This document shows, one piece after another, positions 23,051-35,546 of a stretch of 64,000 nt of DNA. The notes beneath the pieces were generated by a model. That model saw nothing but the letters and a program-made list of their open reading frames with translations, was not told where the DNA came from and made no database searches. The stretch covers positions 14,472,071-14,536,070 of the forward strand of contig CM033118.1 in assembly GCA_019321725.1 (NCBI GenBank). Reading direction: 5' to 3'. The position numbers and the translations under genes were made by a program. How positions within the stretch are numbered: the first letter of the stretch is position 1; each line of letters opens with the position of its first letter. This DNA comes from Paulownia fortunei. Taxonomy: Eukaryota > Streptophyta > Magnoliopsida > Lamiales > Paulowniaceae.

Positions 23051-25302
23051 ACATTTTGCATGAATATGCATCTAATCAATGTGCATTATCGAATTATGGC
23101 ATACAAATAGCATGATTGCACGAACATGAATAATTGTTATTATATGCTTCAATTATGCTTTAACATGCTAATAGTACATGAAATATGAGATCAAACTTTC
23201 ATTTCTTGATTTAACATATTTCTTAAGTGCCCTTTTTGCAGTGAAAAGCTCGGTATCTCGGTTAAGGAAGATTGATGTGTTGAATGGCCATGAAATGAAT
23301 TATTTGTATTGCTCCATACTAGTTATACACTAAAGTGATTAATTGCCTAAATAATTACTTGAAATATGTTACATTTGGCTAAGAACTAAAAGTATGCAAA
23401 ATGGAGCAATTTGATTGGTTGGTTGACTAGGTTGCATAAAACCATTCTAAACCGCATTGCGCTTGATTATAACACCAAAGCATCAATTTTTTTCATCTCC
23501 TTAGCCCATGAACGTGGCTTTTGGCATCAGAAGACACCAAGCATGATGCAACCAATCATCACCCTCCACTTACCTCTCTTTGAAAGGTCAAAGAAATCAT
23601 TTTCATCCATATTTCTTGTGGAAGCACCTAAAAAATGACCAGCCCTTATTCTCCTAAGTTTCTCCAAATTTCTACACTCTCATCCTCACAAAAATTGAAT
23701 TCAATCCATAGGAATCCATAGAACATAAGCTAGAACAACTTTACATCCTTTTAAGCTTGAAAATCATTAATTTTGAAGCTTAAATCCAACTTAATCAAAG
23801 TATATTCTTTTTCAATGTTTCGTATGATGAATTTGCAGTATCTTGGATGGTTTCATGTTTTAGTATGCTTTTGTATGATCGAAAATTTAAGTAAGTTACA
23901 CTTGAAGCCAAAATCAAGCTAGTTACGCTAATTTTTAGCAAAATTGATAGTCTTATGAAATTGTTTAATTTACTTGTTTCTATTGATTTTGTAATGCTTA
24001 TATTATTTTTGGAAGTTTATTTGAATGATTGAAAATAATAGCAATTAGTTTGCTTAATTGAAGGGTATAATCAATTTAAGTTAGAACCGAATTTACGTCA
24101 TGTTAATTTGAATTGTGTGCATGTTTTAGGGGCTGCCCTAATAATTATGTTTGAATTATTAGTTATTTAATGGCTTCTCTAATGTTTAATGTCTTGAATT
24201 AGTAGTAAAATATAGAGTATCCATTATTTTTAAGGTTATGTAATTGATATGAAGTTGTTTACAAAAGATTGAAAAGTGTATATAAACTTTAACTAGAATA
24301 GACTAAATGATTTAAAAAAAGGATATTAAATAGTACATGATTTGATTATGTTAGGTCTTTAACACATCCTATCTTCCAAAGATATTGGTCTTTTCACTTG
24401 CCACAAAGTGGACTTGAGGTAAGTTGAAACTTTCATTTGTTGTATCACAAGAATCATATAATGTTGTTCATGTTTTAATGTGACTGTTATTATTTATCAA
24501 ATGATGTAATGTTTGATACAATTATGGTTCATGAAGCATGACACTATTAAGAATATAATGAGGTTTTTAAAAAGAAAGTATGGTACTTGATTGATGTTCA
24601 GGTAGACAAGGGACGTGGGAGGGACCGGCGGACCCAACAAATGGTGGCAAATACTTGAGGTTGAAAAATCGGTATAGGAAAGCCACAATGAAGAGATAGA
24701 ATACGGCTAATACCTGAGGTTGAAAGACCAAGTATGGAAACCCCGTATTAGTTCTCTTATTGGCCAATTATTATGAACAAGTTCCGAAAACCACGGTATA
24801 TCGCTATTAGTTAGGTACCACACTTCAATGGCCCTAAAGAATGATTTATGAATGAAAGTTATTAAATCGAATATTGCATTTAATGATTTATGAGATGTGC
24901 ATATATGTTATTTGTTATTGCATCAGTTTCATCTTACTGAGCCTTTAGCTCATTAGATTCATGTGATGCAGGTGGAAATGTACAGGTTTAGAGGTTGACT
25001 GAGTCTCTAGAGCGGCCGGACAAAGATTTGTTCATATGCCATGCTTTGACCTATTTTGTAGTTTATTTTGAAAACTCTATTTTGTTTTTAAATAAGTCGC
25101 TCTGTTATGGTTTTGTAAACAATGTACTCAGTTTTTATATATGTATATGGTGTGTTTAAAATGATTCAAGTTCTTTCTCTTATAGCTAAAAATGGGAACT
25201 TTTATTAAAAATCATAACTCTAGTAATAATGAAAAATTAACATTTCTTGACTTAACTATATCAGCTTGTTTAGGCTGTTCAGTTAGGTTAAGGGTTGTTA
25301 CA
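23051..25302 (+). mobile_element. 5' LTR of Del/Tekay element C (first ~45 bp missing)
   Basis: It is nearly identical to the 3' LTR at 29933-31777 and ends AAGGGTTGTTACA at 25302, followed by a primer site. The first bases (TGTAATACCC and about 35 more, present at 29889) are absent here; homology starts at CATTTTGCATG. The missing tip and the join to E gag indicate a deletion or recombination event at 23050 rather than a clean insertion end. Confidence 0.9.
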
Positions 25303-25307
25303 GTTTG

Positions 25308-25320
25308 TGGTATTAGAGCA
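25308..25320 (+). other. Primer-binding site of element C
   Basis: TGGTATTAGAGCA begins five bases after the LTR end. It matches the initiator-Met tRNA site TGGTATCAGAGC with one C-to-T change. Confidence 0.85.
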
Positions 25321-25505
25321 TAGGTTTAGTCGTTCCTGTAGACAGAAGAAGGCATATGAACACATCCTGGCTGGAAAGCTCGGTTAACTACTTATTTATT
25401 TGCTTTTATGTTTATTTGATTATATTTCATTCCATGTTACTGTCATGATTATGTATTTATTATTGGCTAATGAATGGAATGAGATTGGGTAATGCATATT
25501 AGGTC

Positions 25506-26475
25506 ATGGCACCAAAAAGGAAGACAATGGATGATCATGAGGGTAATCATAGTGTGGTGGACAATTTAACTGATCTTATTCAACAACAAACTAAAATGCA
25601 TGGTGAATAGATACAACAATTGCTAGATATGCAACAAAGAACCCAAGAACAAAATCAGCGACTTCCTCCACCACAAGCTTGACAGGATCCTTCACAGGCT
25701 GTATATGAGAAGTTTAGAAAGATGGAACCTGTTGATTTTACTGGTGGGTCTGATCATATGGTTGCAGAGGAATGGGTTAAATCATTAGATACTATCTTTG
25801 ACTACATGAGAATTGATGATGCTGAGAAGGTACTCTGTGCAATCTTCTTGTTGAAGAAGGATGCTAGAACCTGGTGGGAAGGAGCTAAACTTGCAGTGAA
25901 TATAGAAGAGCTAACTTGGGAGAGGTTTAAAATAATATTTTATGATAAGTATTTCACTAGAGATGCTAGGTCACTCAAAGTAAAAGAATTTTTGAAGTTA
26001 AAACAAGGAGGGATGTCTGTATGTGATTATGTGAGAAAATTTGAACAAGATTGCAAGTACGTGCCATACATCGCCAGAGACAATAATGAGAAGATGGATC
26101 ATTTCTTGAGGGGCTTAATCCTGAAATTAGAAGAGATGTGAGAATATCTTCAGTAACAGAGTTTAGAGAACTGGTGGACAAGGCTTTGATGGCTGACTTA
26201 GATGAGAAAGAGATTGAGAAATTCCATCAACAAAAGAAGCAAGTATTCACTCCCAGAAATCTAATCAGTGGAAGAAAGGACAACAAAAATCAAACCAAGG
26301 GAATGAAAAGCGTCCTAGAGTTGGGCAGACTTCTACTACAGTTGAAAGGCTTAAATGTGCTAAGTGTGGGAAGAATCATTTTGGGGAATGCTATAGTGGT
26401 ACTAATCGTTGTTTTAAGTGTAAAAAGCCTGGACATATAGCAAAGGATTGCCCAATAGTGCAGGGGAAAGTTTAG
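25506..26475 (+). pseudogene. gag of Del/Tekay element C
   Basis: The ATG at 25506 opens [14 protein letters not shown], and gag continues with two stops (about 25608 and 25681) into a clear frame from 25722: [48 protein letters not shown] and [19 protein letters not shown]. These are the retrotransposon gag domain of chromoviruses. A frameshift near 26139 moves to VTEFRELVDKALMADLDEKE. Near 26353-26455 lies a double zinc knuckle: CAKCGKNHFGEC and CFKCKKPGHIAKDC, the second a standard CX2CX4HX4C nucleic-acid-binding motif. The protein would package element RNA in virus-like particles. It needs several corrections to be readable, so it is a pseudogene. Confidence 0.92.
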
Positions 26476-26481
26476 GGAAGA

Positions 26482-26874
26482 GTGTATGCAATGACACAAG
26501 AACAAGCCGATGTAGATGCTTCTGTAGTCACAGGTACTATTTTAATTTCTGGGATACCTGCAATTGCATTGATAGATTCTGGATCTACGCATTCATTTGC
26601 ATCATGTGCATTTGTGAGAAAATTGGGCATTACACCAGATTTATTAAAAGTAAGGTACAGTGTAACTGTTCCATCTGGGGAAGAAATGGATTCCAACCAA
26701 ATGTTAAGGGCTTGTTCTATTCAGATTAGTGATAGGACTCTCTATGCAGATCTTGTTGTTTTACCAATGACAAATTTTGAGGTTATTCTGGGTATGGATT
26801 GGCTTACCAAATATCATGCAACAATTGATTGTAACAAGAAGATTGTGATTTTTCAGCCACCTGGGAAAGAATAG
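26482..26874 (+). pseudogene. Aspartic protease domain of element C
   Basis: A 130-codon open frame begins MYAMTQEQADVDASVVTGTI and contains the active-site stretch IALIDSGSTHSFAS (D-S-G), then the flap-like LVVLPMTNFEVILGMDWLTK and TIDCNKKIVIF. This is the retropepsin that would cut the Gag-Pol polyprotein. The frame ends in TAG at 26872-26874, separating it from reverse transcriptase by a single stop, with RT continuing in the same frame. Confidence 0.92.
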
Positions 26875-26877
26875 TTT

Positions 26878-27900
26878 ATGTTTAATGGTATCTCATTCTC
26901 ACGGTCCTTACCAATTATATCTGCTTTGAAAGCTCAAAAGATGTTGAATAAAGGTTGTGTTGGATATTTGGCAAGTGTTCTGGACACCTCAGTTGAAGCA
27001 CAATTGAAGCCAGAAAATGTAGATGTGGTTCAAGAATTTCTTGAGGTATTTCCAGATAATTTACTGGGACTACCACCGAATCGAGAGATCGAATTTGTGA
27101 TTGATGTTATGCCAGGAACTATTCCTATTTCTAAAGCACCATACCGAATGGCACCAATAGAATTAAAAGAGTTAAAAGTTCAATTACAAGAATTGCTTGA
27201 TAAGGGTTTTATTCACCCTAGTTATCCTCCTTTGGGAGCACCTGTGTTGTTCATGAAAAAGAAGGATGGTACATTGCGGTTGTGCATTGATTATAGAGAG
27301 TTGAATAAAATAACAGTCAAGAATAAGTATCCACTCCCAAGAATAGATGATTTGTTTGATCAATTGCAGGGAGCATCTGTATTTTCTAAGATTGATTTGT
27401 GCTCTGGGTATCATCAATTGAAGATCAAGGAAGAAGACATACCAAAGACTGCATTCAAACAAGGTATGGACATTATGAATTTCTAGTGATGCCTTTCAGT
27501 TTAACCAATGCCGCAGCTTTTATGGATCTAATGAATAGGGTGTTCAAGCAATATCTCGATAAATTTGTGATTGTGTTTATTGATGACATCCTAATTTATT
27601 CACGTGATAAAGAAGAGCACAAGGAATTTGAAGATTGTGCTGCAAGTTCTTAAAGAAAAACAGTTGTATGCTAAATTCAAGAAGTGTGAGTTTTGCTTGA
27701 ACAAGTGGTATTCCTAGGTCATGTAGTATCAAAGGATGGTATTTTTGTTGATCTGAGCAAGGTAGAAGCTGTCATTAAGTGGCCAACAACAAATAATATC
27801 AGAAGTAAGGAGTTTCAAAGATAGCAACTCCAATGACAATGTTGACAAGAAAGAATGTGAAGTTCTTGTGGACAATGCTTGTGAAAGAAGTTTTGAAGAA
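26878..27900 (+). pseudogene. Reverse transcriptase of element C
   Basis: The first frame (26878-27486) has [71 protein letters not shown] and [14 protein letters not shown], where SKIDL carries the first catalytic Asp. A frameshift near 27465 moves to [36 protein letters not shown] and [15 protein letters not shown] is the catalytic pair, intact. Between 27655 and 27900 the thumb region is badly scrambled. Up to that point few changes separate it from an active enzyme. Confidence 0.93.
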
Positions 27901-28580
27901 TGAAACAAAAATTGACTACAGCTCTTGTTCTTACCATTCCAACTGGAATTGGTGGATTCGTGGTGTATAGCGACGCTTCAAAAAATGGTTTGGGTGCTGT
28001 TTTGATGCAAAATGGAAAGGTTATTGCCTATGCTTTAAGGCAATTGAAGGAATATGAAAAGAATTATCCAACCCATGATTTGGAACTTGCTGCTGTGATT
28101 TTTTCCTTGAAAATTTGGAGACATTATTTGTATGGTGAGAAGTGTGAGATATACACAGATCATAAGAGTTTGAAGTACTTCTTTACCCAAAAAGAGCTTA
28201 ATATGAGACAAAGAAGATGGTTAGAACTTGTGAAGGATTATGATTGTGTGATCAACTATCATCCTGGTAAAGCGAATGTGGTTGCAGATGCATTGAGTAG
28301 AAAATCCACATCTTCTCTTTTTGTTATACAAAAGTCAATATTACTGAATTTGCAGAGATTAGAGCTTGAAATTGTACCTAAAGGGAAAAAGTGTTTGTTG
28401 TCAGCCTTAGTGTTGAGACCTGCACTTCAAGATAGAATTAGAGAAGGTCAAAAGGTGGAAACGCATTTGTGTAGATTGAAAAGAATGATTGAGGCTGGAA
28501 AGAGGCCAGACTTCTCTATTACTGATGATGGGATTATTCGATATAAAGGAGACTATGTGTGCCGTTTGACAAGGCCATGA
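27900..28580 (+). pseudogene. RNase H of element C
   Basis: A 226-codon open frame with [20 protein letters not shown] (catalytic Asp in SDAS), [20 protein letters not shown] (Glu), [20 protein letters not shown] (Asp) and [17 protein letters not shown]. This is the domain that removes the RNA strand during reverse transcription. It runs on toward the integrase zinc finger, [14 protein letters not shown], and then shifts frame near 28560. Confidence 0.93.
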
Positions 28581-29860
28581 AAGGAGATATTTTAGAAGAA
28601 GCTCATACTACTCCTTACTCAGCACACCCAGGTAGCACAAAAATGTATAAGGACTTACAACAACATTATTGGTGGCCTAAAATGAAGAGAGATATAGCAA
28701 AATTTGTGGCTGAATGTCTAACTTGTCAACAAGTTAAGATTGAACATCAAAGACCATCAGGGTTGTTGAAGCCTTTGTTGATTCCAGAGTGGAAATGGGA
28801 GCACATTATAATGGACTTAGTGCTTGGATTACCTAGAACACAAAAGGGGTATAATTCCATATGGGTGATTGTTGATAGATTAACTAAATCAGCCCATTTT
28901 CTTCTAGTAAAATCCACATACAATATGGACCAGTATGCTCAATAATATATTAAAGAGATAGTCAGGTTACATGGGGTGCCAGTTTCAAAAGTGTCTGACA
29001 GAGATCCTAAATTACATCTATTTTGGAAGAGCTTACACAGTACCATGGGAATGAAACTTGCATTCAGTACAGCATTTCATCCACAAAGTGATGGGCAATC
29101 AGAAAGGTTATTCAAATATTAGAGGATATGTTAAGAGCTTGTGTGCTAGATTTTCAAGGGAGTTGGGATGCAAAGCTTCCATTAGTGGAGTTTACTTATA
29201 ATAATAGCTACCAATCAACAATTGGAATGGCGCCTTATGAAGCATTATATGGAAGGAAATGTAGATCTCCAGTTCATTGGGATGAAGTTGGAGAACGAAG
29301 CCTGCTTGGTCCAAAAATAGTTCAACATACCGTTAAGGTAGTGGAGAAGATACGAGAGAGAATGAAGATTGCGCAGAGTAGACAGAAAAGTTATGCAGAT
29401 AAACGAAGAAAAGATATAGAATTTGCCATTGGGGATCATGTGTTCTTAAAAGTAGCTCCCATGAAAGGTGTTATGAGATTTGGAAAGAAAGGAAAACTCA
29501 GCCCAAGGTATATCGGCCCATTCGAGATTCTAGAAAGAGTTGGTGATAAAGCTTATAGAGTGGCCTTACCTCCATCATTATCTAGTGTTCACAATGTTTT
29601 TCATATGTCTATGTTGAGAAAGTACATTTCAAACCCTTCTCATGTGTTAAGTTATGAACCGTTGGAATTGACTCATGATTTAGCCTATGAAGAGAAACTG
29701 GTGCAAATTCTAGATCAGAAGGAAAAAAGAGTTGAGAACAAAAAAGATTCGACTTGTTAAAGAATTATGGAGGAATCATTCTGTAGAAGAGGCCTCATGG
29801 GAAAGAGAAGAAGAAATGCAGAGCAAGTATCCAGAATTATTTGGTACGTCAAATTTCGAG
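28559..29860 (+). pseudogene. Integrase and chromodomain-like tail of element C
   Basis: The zinc-binding region reads EAHTTPYSAHPGSTKMYKDL and ends CLTCQQVK. The core has HIIMDLVLGLP (Asp), VSDRDPK (Asp) and [11 protein letters not shown] (Glu), so all three catalytic residues remain, but a stop at 28943, a shift near 29120 and a damaged stretch break it. From 29128 comes a 210-codon frame with LPLVEFTYNNSYQSTIGMAP, YEALYGRKCRSPVHWDEVGE, LSPRYIGPFEILERVG and VHNVFHMSMLRKYI, the GPF/Y module. A frameshift near 29745 then gives LVKELWRNHSVEEASWERE, resembling the chromodomain-type tail of Del/Tekay elements, which can steer integration to heterochromatin. Confidence 0.92.
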
Positions 29861-29874
29861 GACGAAACTTTTAT

Positions 29875-29887
29875 AAGGAAAGAAGGA
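29875..29887 (+). other. Polypurine tract of element C
   Basis: AAGGAAAGAAGGA directly precedes the 3' LTR (TGTAATACCC at 29889). Confidence 0.85.
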
Positions 29888-29888
29888 T

Positions 29889-31777
29889 TGTAATACCCAA
29901 TTCTCAATTCTCTCCTACATAGCCAATAATAAGCATTTTGCATGAATATGCATCTAATCAATGTGCATTATCGAATTATGGCATACAAATAGCATGATTG
30001 CACGAACATGAATAATTGTTATTATATGCTTCAATTATGCTTTAACATGCTAATAGTACATGAAATATGAGATCAAACTTTCATTTCTTGATTTAACATA
30101 TTTCTTAAGTGCCCTTTTTGCAGTGAAAAGCTCGGTATCTCGGTTAAGGAAGATTGATGTGTTGAATGGCCATGAAATGAATTATTTGTATTGCTCCATA
30201 CTAGTTATACACTAAAGTGATTAATTGCCTAAATAATTACTTGAAATATGTTACATTTGGCTAAGAACTAAAAGTATGCAAAATGGAGCAATTTGATTGG
30301 TTGGTTGACTAGGTTGCATAAAACCATTCTAAACCGCATTGCGCTTGATTATAACACCAAAGCATCAAATTTTTTCATCTCCTTAGCCCATGAACGTGGC
30401 TTTTGGAATGAGAAGACACCAAGCATGATGCAACCAATCATCACCCTCCACTTACCTCTCTTTGAAAGGTCAAAGAAATCATTTTCATCCATATTTCTTG
30501 TGGAAGCACCTAAAAAATGACCAGCCCTTATTCTCCTAAGTTTCTCCCAAATTTCTACACTCTCATACTCACAAAAATTGAATTCAATCCATAGGAATCC
30601 ATAGAACATAAGCTAGAACAACTTTACATCCTTTTAAGCTTGAAAATCATTCATTTTGAAGCTTAAATCCAACTTAATCAAAGTATATTCTTTTTCAATG
30701 TTTCGTATGATGAATTTGCAGTATCTTAGATGGTTTCATGTTTTAGTATGCTTTTGTATGATTGAAAAGTTAAGTTACACTTGAAGCCAAAACCAAGCTA
30801 GTTAAGCTAATTTTTAGCAAAATTGATAGTCTTGTGAAATTGTTTAATTTACTTGTTTCTATTAATTTTGTAATGCTTATATTGTTTTTGGAAGATTATT
30901 TGAATGATTGAAAACAATAGCAATTAGTTTGCTTAATTGAAGAGTACAATCAATTTAAGTTAGAACGAATTTACATCATGTTAATTTGGATTGTGTGCAT
31001 GTTTTAGGGGTTGCCCTAATAATTATGTTTGAATTATTAGTTATTTAATGGTTTCTCTAATGTTTAATGTCTTGAATTAGTAGTAAAATATGGCGTATAC
31101 ATTGTCTTTAAGGTTATGTAATTGATATGAAGTTGTTTACAAAAGATTGAAAAGTGTATATGAACTTTAACTAGAATAGACTAAATGATTTATAAAAAGG
31201 ATATTAAATGGTACATGATTTGACTATGTTAGCCTTTAACACATCCTATCTTCCAAAGAGATTGGTCTTTTCACTTGCCACAAAGTGGACTTGAGGCAAG
31301 TTGAAACTTTCATTTGCTGTATCACAAGAATCATATAATGTTGTTCATATTTTAATGTGATTGTTATTATTTGTCAAATGATGTAATGTTTGATATATTT
31401 ATGGTTCATGAAGCATGACACTTTTAAGAATATAATGAGGTTTTTTAAAAAAGGAAGTATGGTACTTGATTGATGGTCGGGTAGACAAGGACGCGGGAGG
31501 GACCGGCGGACCCAACAAATGGTGGCAAATACTTGAGATTGAAAAATTGGTATAGGAAAGCCACAATGAAAAGATAGAATACGGCTAATACCTGAGGTTG
31601 AAAGACCAAGTATGGAAACCCCGTATTAGTTCTCTTATTGGCCAATCATTATGAACAGGTTCTGAAAACCACGGTCTATCGCTATTAGTTAGGTACCACA
31701 CTTTAAGGGCCCTAAAGAATGATTTATGAATGAAAGTTATTAAATAGAATATTACATTTAATGATTTATGAGATGTG
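29889..31777 (+). mobile_element. 3' LTR of element C, truncated at its 3' end
   Basis: It begins TGTAATACCCAATTCTC and follows the 5' LTR closely up to TTTATGAGATGTG, corresponding to about 24900 in the 5' copy. The last ~400 bp are missing; D-family LTR sequence follows at once. Scattered small differences from the 5' LTR show that C is not a very recent insertion. Confidence 0.9.
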
Positions 31778-32266
31778 TCGCATTGATATCGACAGAATTA
31801 GATTTTATGAAAAACATAAAAGTTATAGATATATCTCTTGAATTTTCATTGGCTCAAGAATCAAATCAAAATGATATTGGATCAAAGAGTTATGATTCAA
31901 ATACAAAAACTATCATCAATCGCACCACAATTCGGATTCTTCAACATTTCAACCAAGTTTTTAGTTTCTTTCCATTTTTTTCTCCTTTTGTCATTACCTA
32001 CAAGATTTCACACTAAATTCATAAAAAGTAACAAAAACACTTGAAAACAAACCAAATGTTAATCAAATGGTATATGAATTGTTGGTATAAAACTAACTTA
32101 TCAAGCATAATTTTTTTTTTATATTCTAAACCACATAAAGTACATCTTTTATGAAATTGAATCCTAAAAACTTTAAAACAACTTCCTGTGGATCGACCTT
32201 GAATTCTCAAGAAATTTATTACTTGACACAACCTGCACTTGAGTTTGCAACCTTAAAGTTGTAGCA
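31778..32266 (+). mobile_element. 3' end of a D-family LTR (forward fragment)
   Basis: The segment ends with GATCGACCTTGAATTCTC, then ACTTGACACAACCTGCACTTG and AAAGTTGTAGCA at 32266, the same terminus as the D1 and D3 LTRs in inverse. Its first ~250 bp do not match D1 well, so it belongs to a diverged subfamily. It is truncated on the left at the junction with element C. Confidence 0.7.
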
Positions 32267-32652
32267 GTCTTCAAATCCCAAGCTCCTTGGTAATGGGCAT
32301 GTGTATGTTCTTGGTGTAGTGTGTGGAGAAATATAGAAGAATGTGTATTTTAGGTTCAGAGAAAAAAAGTGTGAAAATTTTGGTGAAGAGTGTATGGGTT
32401 ATGATTTATGTGTTTAAATGATATGTATATCCCATTTATGTGATGTAATTGTGTGTATATAATGTATATAATATAATGTCACTTGGTGTGTGAGGGCATA
32501 GTGGTATATAACAAGAAAGATACCATACATGGATTAGATTGCCACTTGTCCCTCAAAATTCCGCACATATTTCTTTTTAGCATTGGACCATTGGCATCAC
32601 GGCGTGAGGTACCCTGTTCTTCAGGCACTACGGTGCCAAAGAAGGGTGTTGT
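32267..32652 (-). mobile_element. Reversed Athila LTR 'N', right of D fragment (part 1)
   Basis: The reverse strand resembles the L LTR at 58750-59110: CAATCTAATCCATG, ATCTTTCTTGTTATA, and a CAAGGAGCTTGGGATT-like segment. It continues at 35547 after the solo LTR, as joining the two parts across one copy of GTTGT restores contiguous LTR sequence with the GTGTCGCGGTGC-type motifs seen at 58500-58720. Confidence 0.65.
32648..32652 (+). repeat. Target-site duplication GTTGT (left) of solo LTR
   Basis: GTTGT immediately precedes TGTGATACCC and is repeated exactly at 35542-35546. Confidence 0.85.
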
Positions 32653-35541
32653 TGTGATACCCGAGCCTCTTACTACTCACATGGCCAAATATGATTCATG
32701 CATTACATGTTAATTTATATGCTATTTGCATTTCTATTGACATTGCATAATTTATTTTATTTTATACGACATTCTTGAATATTAAACTTAATTCTGAAGC
32801 TCTTGCACGATATTAGTTATTGAATTTCTTAATCTAAGTAGTTGATTTTATATTGAAATAAGAAGAAAATGAGGTGGATCAATATTAGATATAGATGGGA
32901 TATATAGGTTATAATTTTGGAAGTGCTAAAAGTGTTACTAGTAACCTTATACGGTTTAATTTGATTTGATCAAGTTATTTCAAAAGTATATATTTGTAAA
33001 TTAGCATACTTGGGATATTGGACATGATATAATATGATTTAAGTGTCATATTACAAGGCCCATATGTGCATATGTGCATATGATTTTAGAAATGCAAACT
33101 AGATAATTCTTTAAGAATCGGATGCGAATCGGTTTGGAGATCGAATGAACGGACATAGGAATTACCTATGGGAATGAATGGTGATTAAGATAGGTTGCAA
33201 CCAAATAAAAATAGGTGAGACACACAAGATTAGGGCTGCAAGATAAGGGAGAAAATCAGATTTGCCATTTACTTTCCACCTCATGCTTTCTTATTAAGCT
33301 CAAGCTAACACCTCAAACCCTTCACCCTTAAGCAACGACCAGACCCTCATTTCAGCCATTTTAATCTTCCAAACACACACCTTAAGGTCTCCAAGTGATC
33401 CAAATTGATTCCAAGTTGAAAAAAAGCAAGAAAAGCAAAGGAGAAGTGATTACCATCAAGTTAACCTCAAAATCTGCATAGGTAACACTTATCTACGGTT
33501 TTGCCTTTGGTTTTCAGATTATTATGAATGGTTTTATTGTTTATTAAGCTTTCAATATCTCATATAAAGGTGTTAGGAAGTTTTTAGTTAGACTTTGGTG
33601 CACAAAGAAAGGGTTTTTGATGACAAACACTTAATAGGAAATACTTGTGGCCGAAACTGTCATCTTACTGTTTTCTTGTGTTTTAGGCTTCAAAAGTGTA
33701 TGGTATGTTGAATAAAACCTATAATTATTACCATTTACATGACCATATATGATTTAAGAGTATTGGAATGAAGTTTTATCAGTTGGAAATTGAAATAGAG
33801 AATGATATTGGAGAAACACTCAAACTACCAAAATAGCAAAATCTGTTTTGGTGTGCTGTGAAGGAAACTGAATTAAGGGAGCTAAATCCATTATTTTTGG
33901 TAATAATATGACCTGGTTGTCTCCTTATATATGTTATCTAAGTATGTTGAAAATGTTGGAGTGATTGAATATACTTAAGGGTGCCAAAACCATTAATGTC
34001 ATGAAGTGTGCAAAACTGTCACGGCAGGAAACAATCTGTTTCAGTATGTCGTGAAGAGAGCTGAACTTGGGAAGCTATATCCGTGAGTTTTAGCAATTAT
34101 ATGATATGGTTACATTTATATACATGTTATATAAGTGTGGTAAAAATTTGGGAGTGATTGGATATGCTTAGGGATGTTAAAATTATCATGCAACTAAACT
34201 TGACAACAAGAAAATATGAAAATGTGAATCTGCCACATTTGATCACTTAGCATGTTTCAACCTTGATATGTTGCTATTGAGTGAAAATTAGGTACATGCT
34301 ATTAGAGTTATAATACTTCAATTACATGATGTTTTCATGCATTTAAGATGAGAAATTGAGGTATTTGAGGGGCTATATTGGGTTCTAGTTTGTGAAAGCT
34401 TGATTGTTAGCTTATAGCTTGGTGTTTAAGGTCTAGTATGAGATTTTGTGCTTTCAACTTGCCAAATTGGGAATGGTGCTTGATGTTGGGTAATATTACA
34501 GGCTATTTTACATCTAAGGTTGGAGAGGAATACTAAACAAATTTAGACTAAGCCACCAACCAAGTGAAAGGTAAGTAAAGATTCATTTGCAACCACAATG
34601 CATAGACATAGTATATGTGTGAATTATATGTAATATCATAAATCATATGTGCATAGTAGAGGGCTCTCCATTGAGCATACATACATGGGCATTGTCATTA
34701 GCATGTGCATGCATCATATACTAGCATTGTGATAAATCTTGCATTGCACGGCATGATTCAGAGAGAGGAAAATGTTTTGTTGACCACTACTAGTGCACCG
34801 AAGCATGCATGGATTTGCATGGTGTTATGCATGGATTTGCAGGTTCGCGTGCATGGATTTTCATGCGTATGAGTATGCATGGATTTGCATGCTTATATGA
34901 TTATTGGCCATTGGATTATGGCGGTATACAGAGCTCTTTTTCGGTGCATGGGATAGTAGCGTTGGTCAGGAGCCTAAGAAAGAAATGATTTTGAGAGAAA
35001 TATTTTGATGCATAAAATTACATTGTGAGCATAGCATTTTGAGTTGCATGACTTGATATTGTGGATTATTCTTTGACATGCATAATCTTTACTTGCTGAG
35101 CGTTAGCTCATATAGTCTATGCATTGTAGATGAGTACGACGATACCTGAAGCATCTTTTATTGGCTGGGCAGCAGCTGGAGCTCCAGCAGGTGTCTGAGA
35201 GAGTGTGTACATGGATGACGACCTGTTGGGCTATTTTGTTGGCTTGTTATATTTTGAGTCTGTTGTATTATATTTTTAGACTGGTACTATATTTCGCTTT
35301 TTAAACTTTACTGTAAATAAGTATGTAAATATTGGGTCGTTGTGGGTGTTGTGCTTTTATATAAATACCGATCCTGCTATATACATGACATGTGTTATAA
35401 AGTATTTTAAATAGGGTTGTGCTTGTAAGAAGTGATTTATCTTTTCTTAAAGTGTTAAAAAAAATATTCCATGTATGCACACATGTTCTATCATGTCAAA
35501 TTATACAATATATATGGTTGTGTAGGAATGGGGGTGTTACA
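32653..35541 (+). mobile_element. Solo LTR of the Del-type A family
   Basis: A complete 2.89-kb LTR from TGTGATACCCGAG to GGGGTGTTACA, nearly identical to LTR A (2837-5657). It has no primer site, gag, pol or second LTR, and it is flanked by the perfect 5-bp duplication GTTGT. This is the footprint of a full insertion followed by recombination between its two LTRs that removed the interior. Small differences from LTR A include a duplicated 'catatgtg' unit near 33060-33080 and a variable stretch at about 34915-34945 and 35140-35450. Confidence 0.93.
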
Positions 35542-35546
35542 GTTGT
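35542..35546 (+). repeat. Target-site duplication GTTGT (right) of solo LTR
   Basis: An exact second copy of the 5-bp repeat at 32648-32652. Confidence 0.85.

Noticed and set aside
23411..23638. 75-codon frame conserved between the two C LTRs (also 30293-30520)
   Set aside because: It is conserved only because both LTRs are copies of one sequence. It lies inside the LTR, has no recognisable domain, and is not shared with other LTR families here.
26290..26696. Minus-strand frames opposite C gag and protease
   Set aside because: They are antisense shadows; the plus strand has clear zinc-knuckle and protease motifs.
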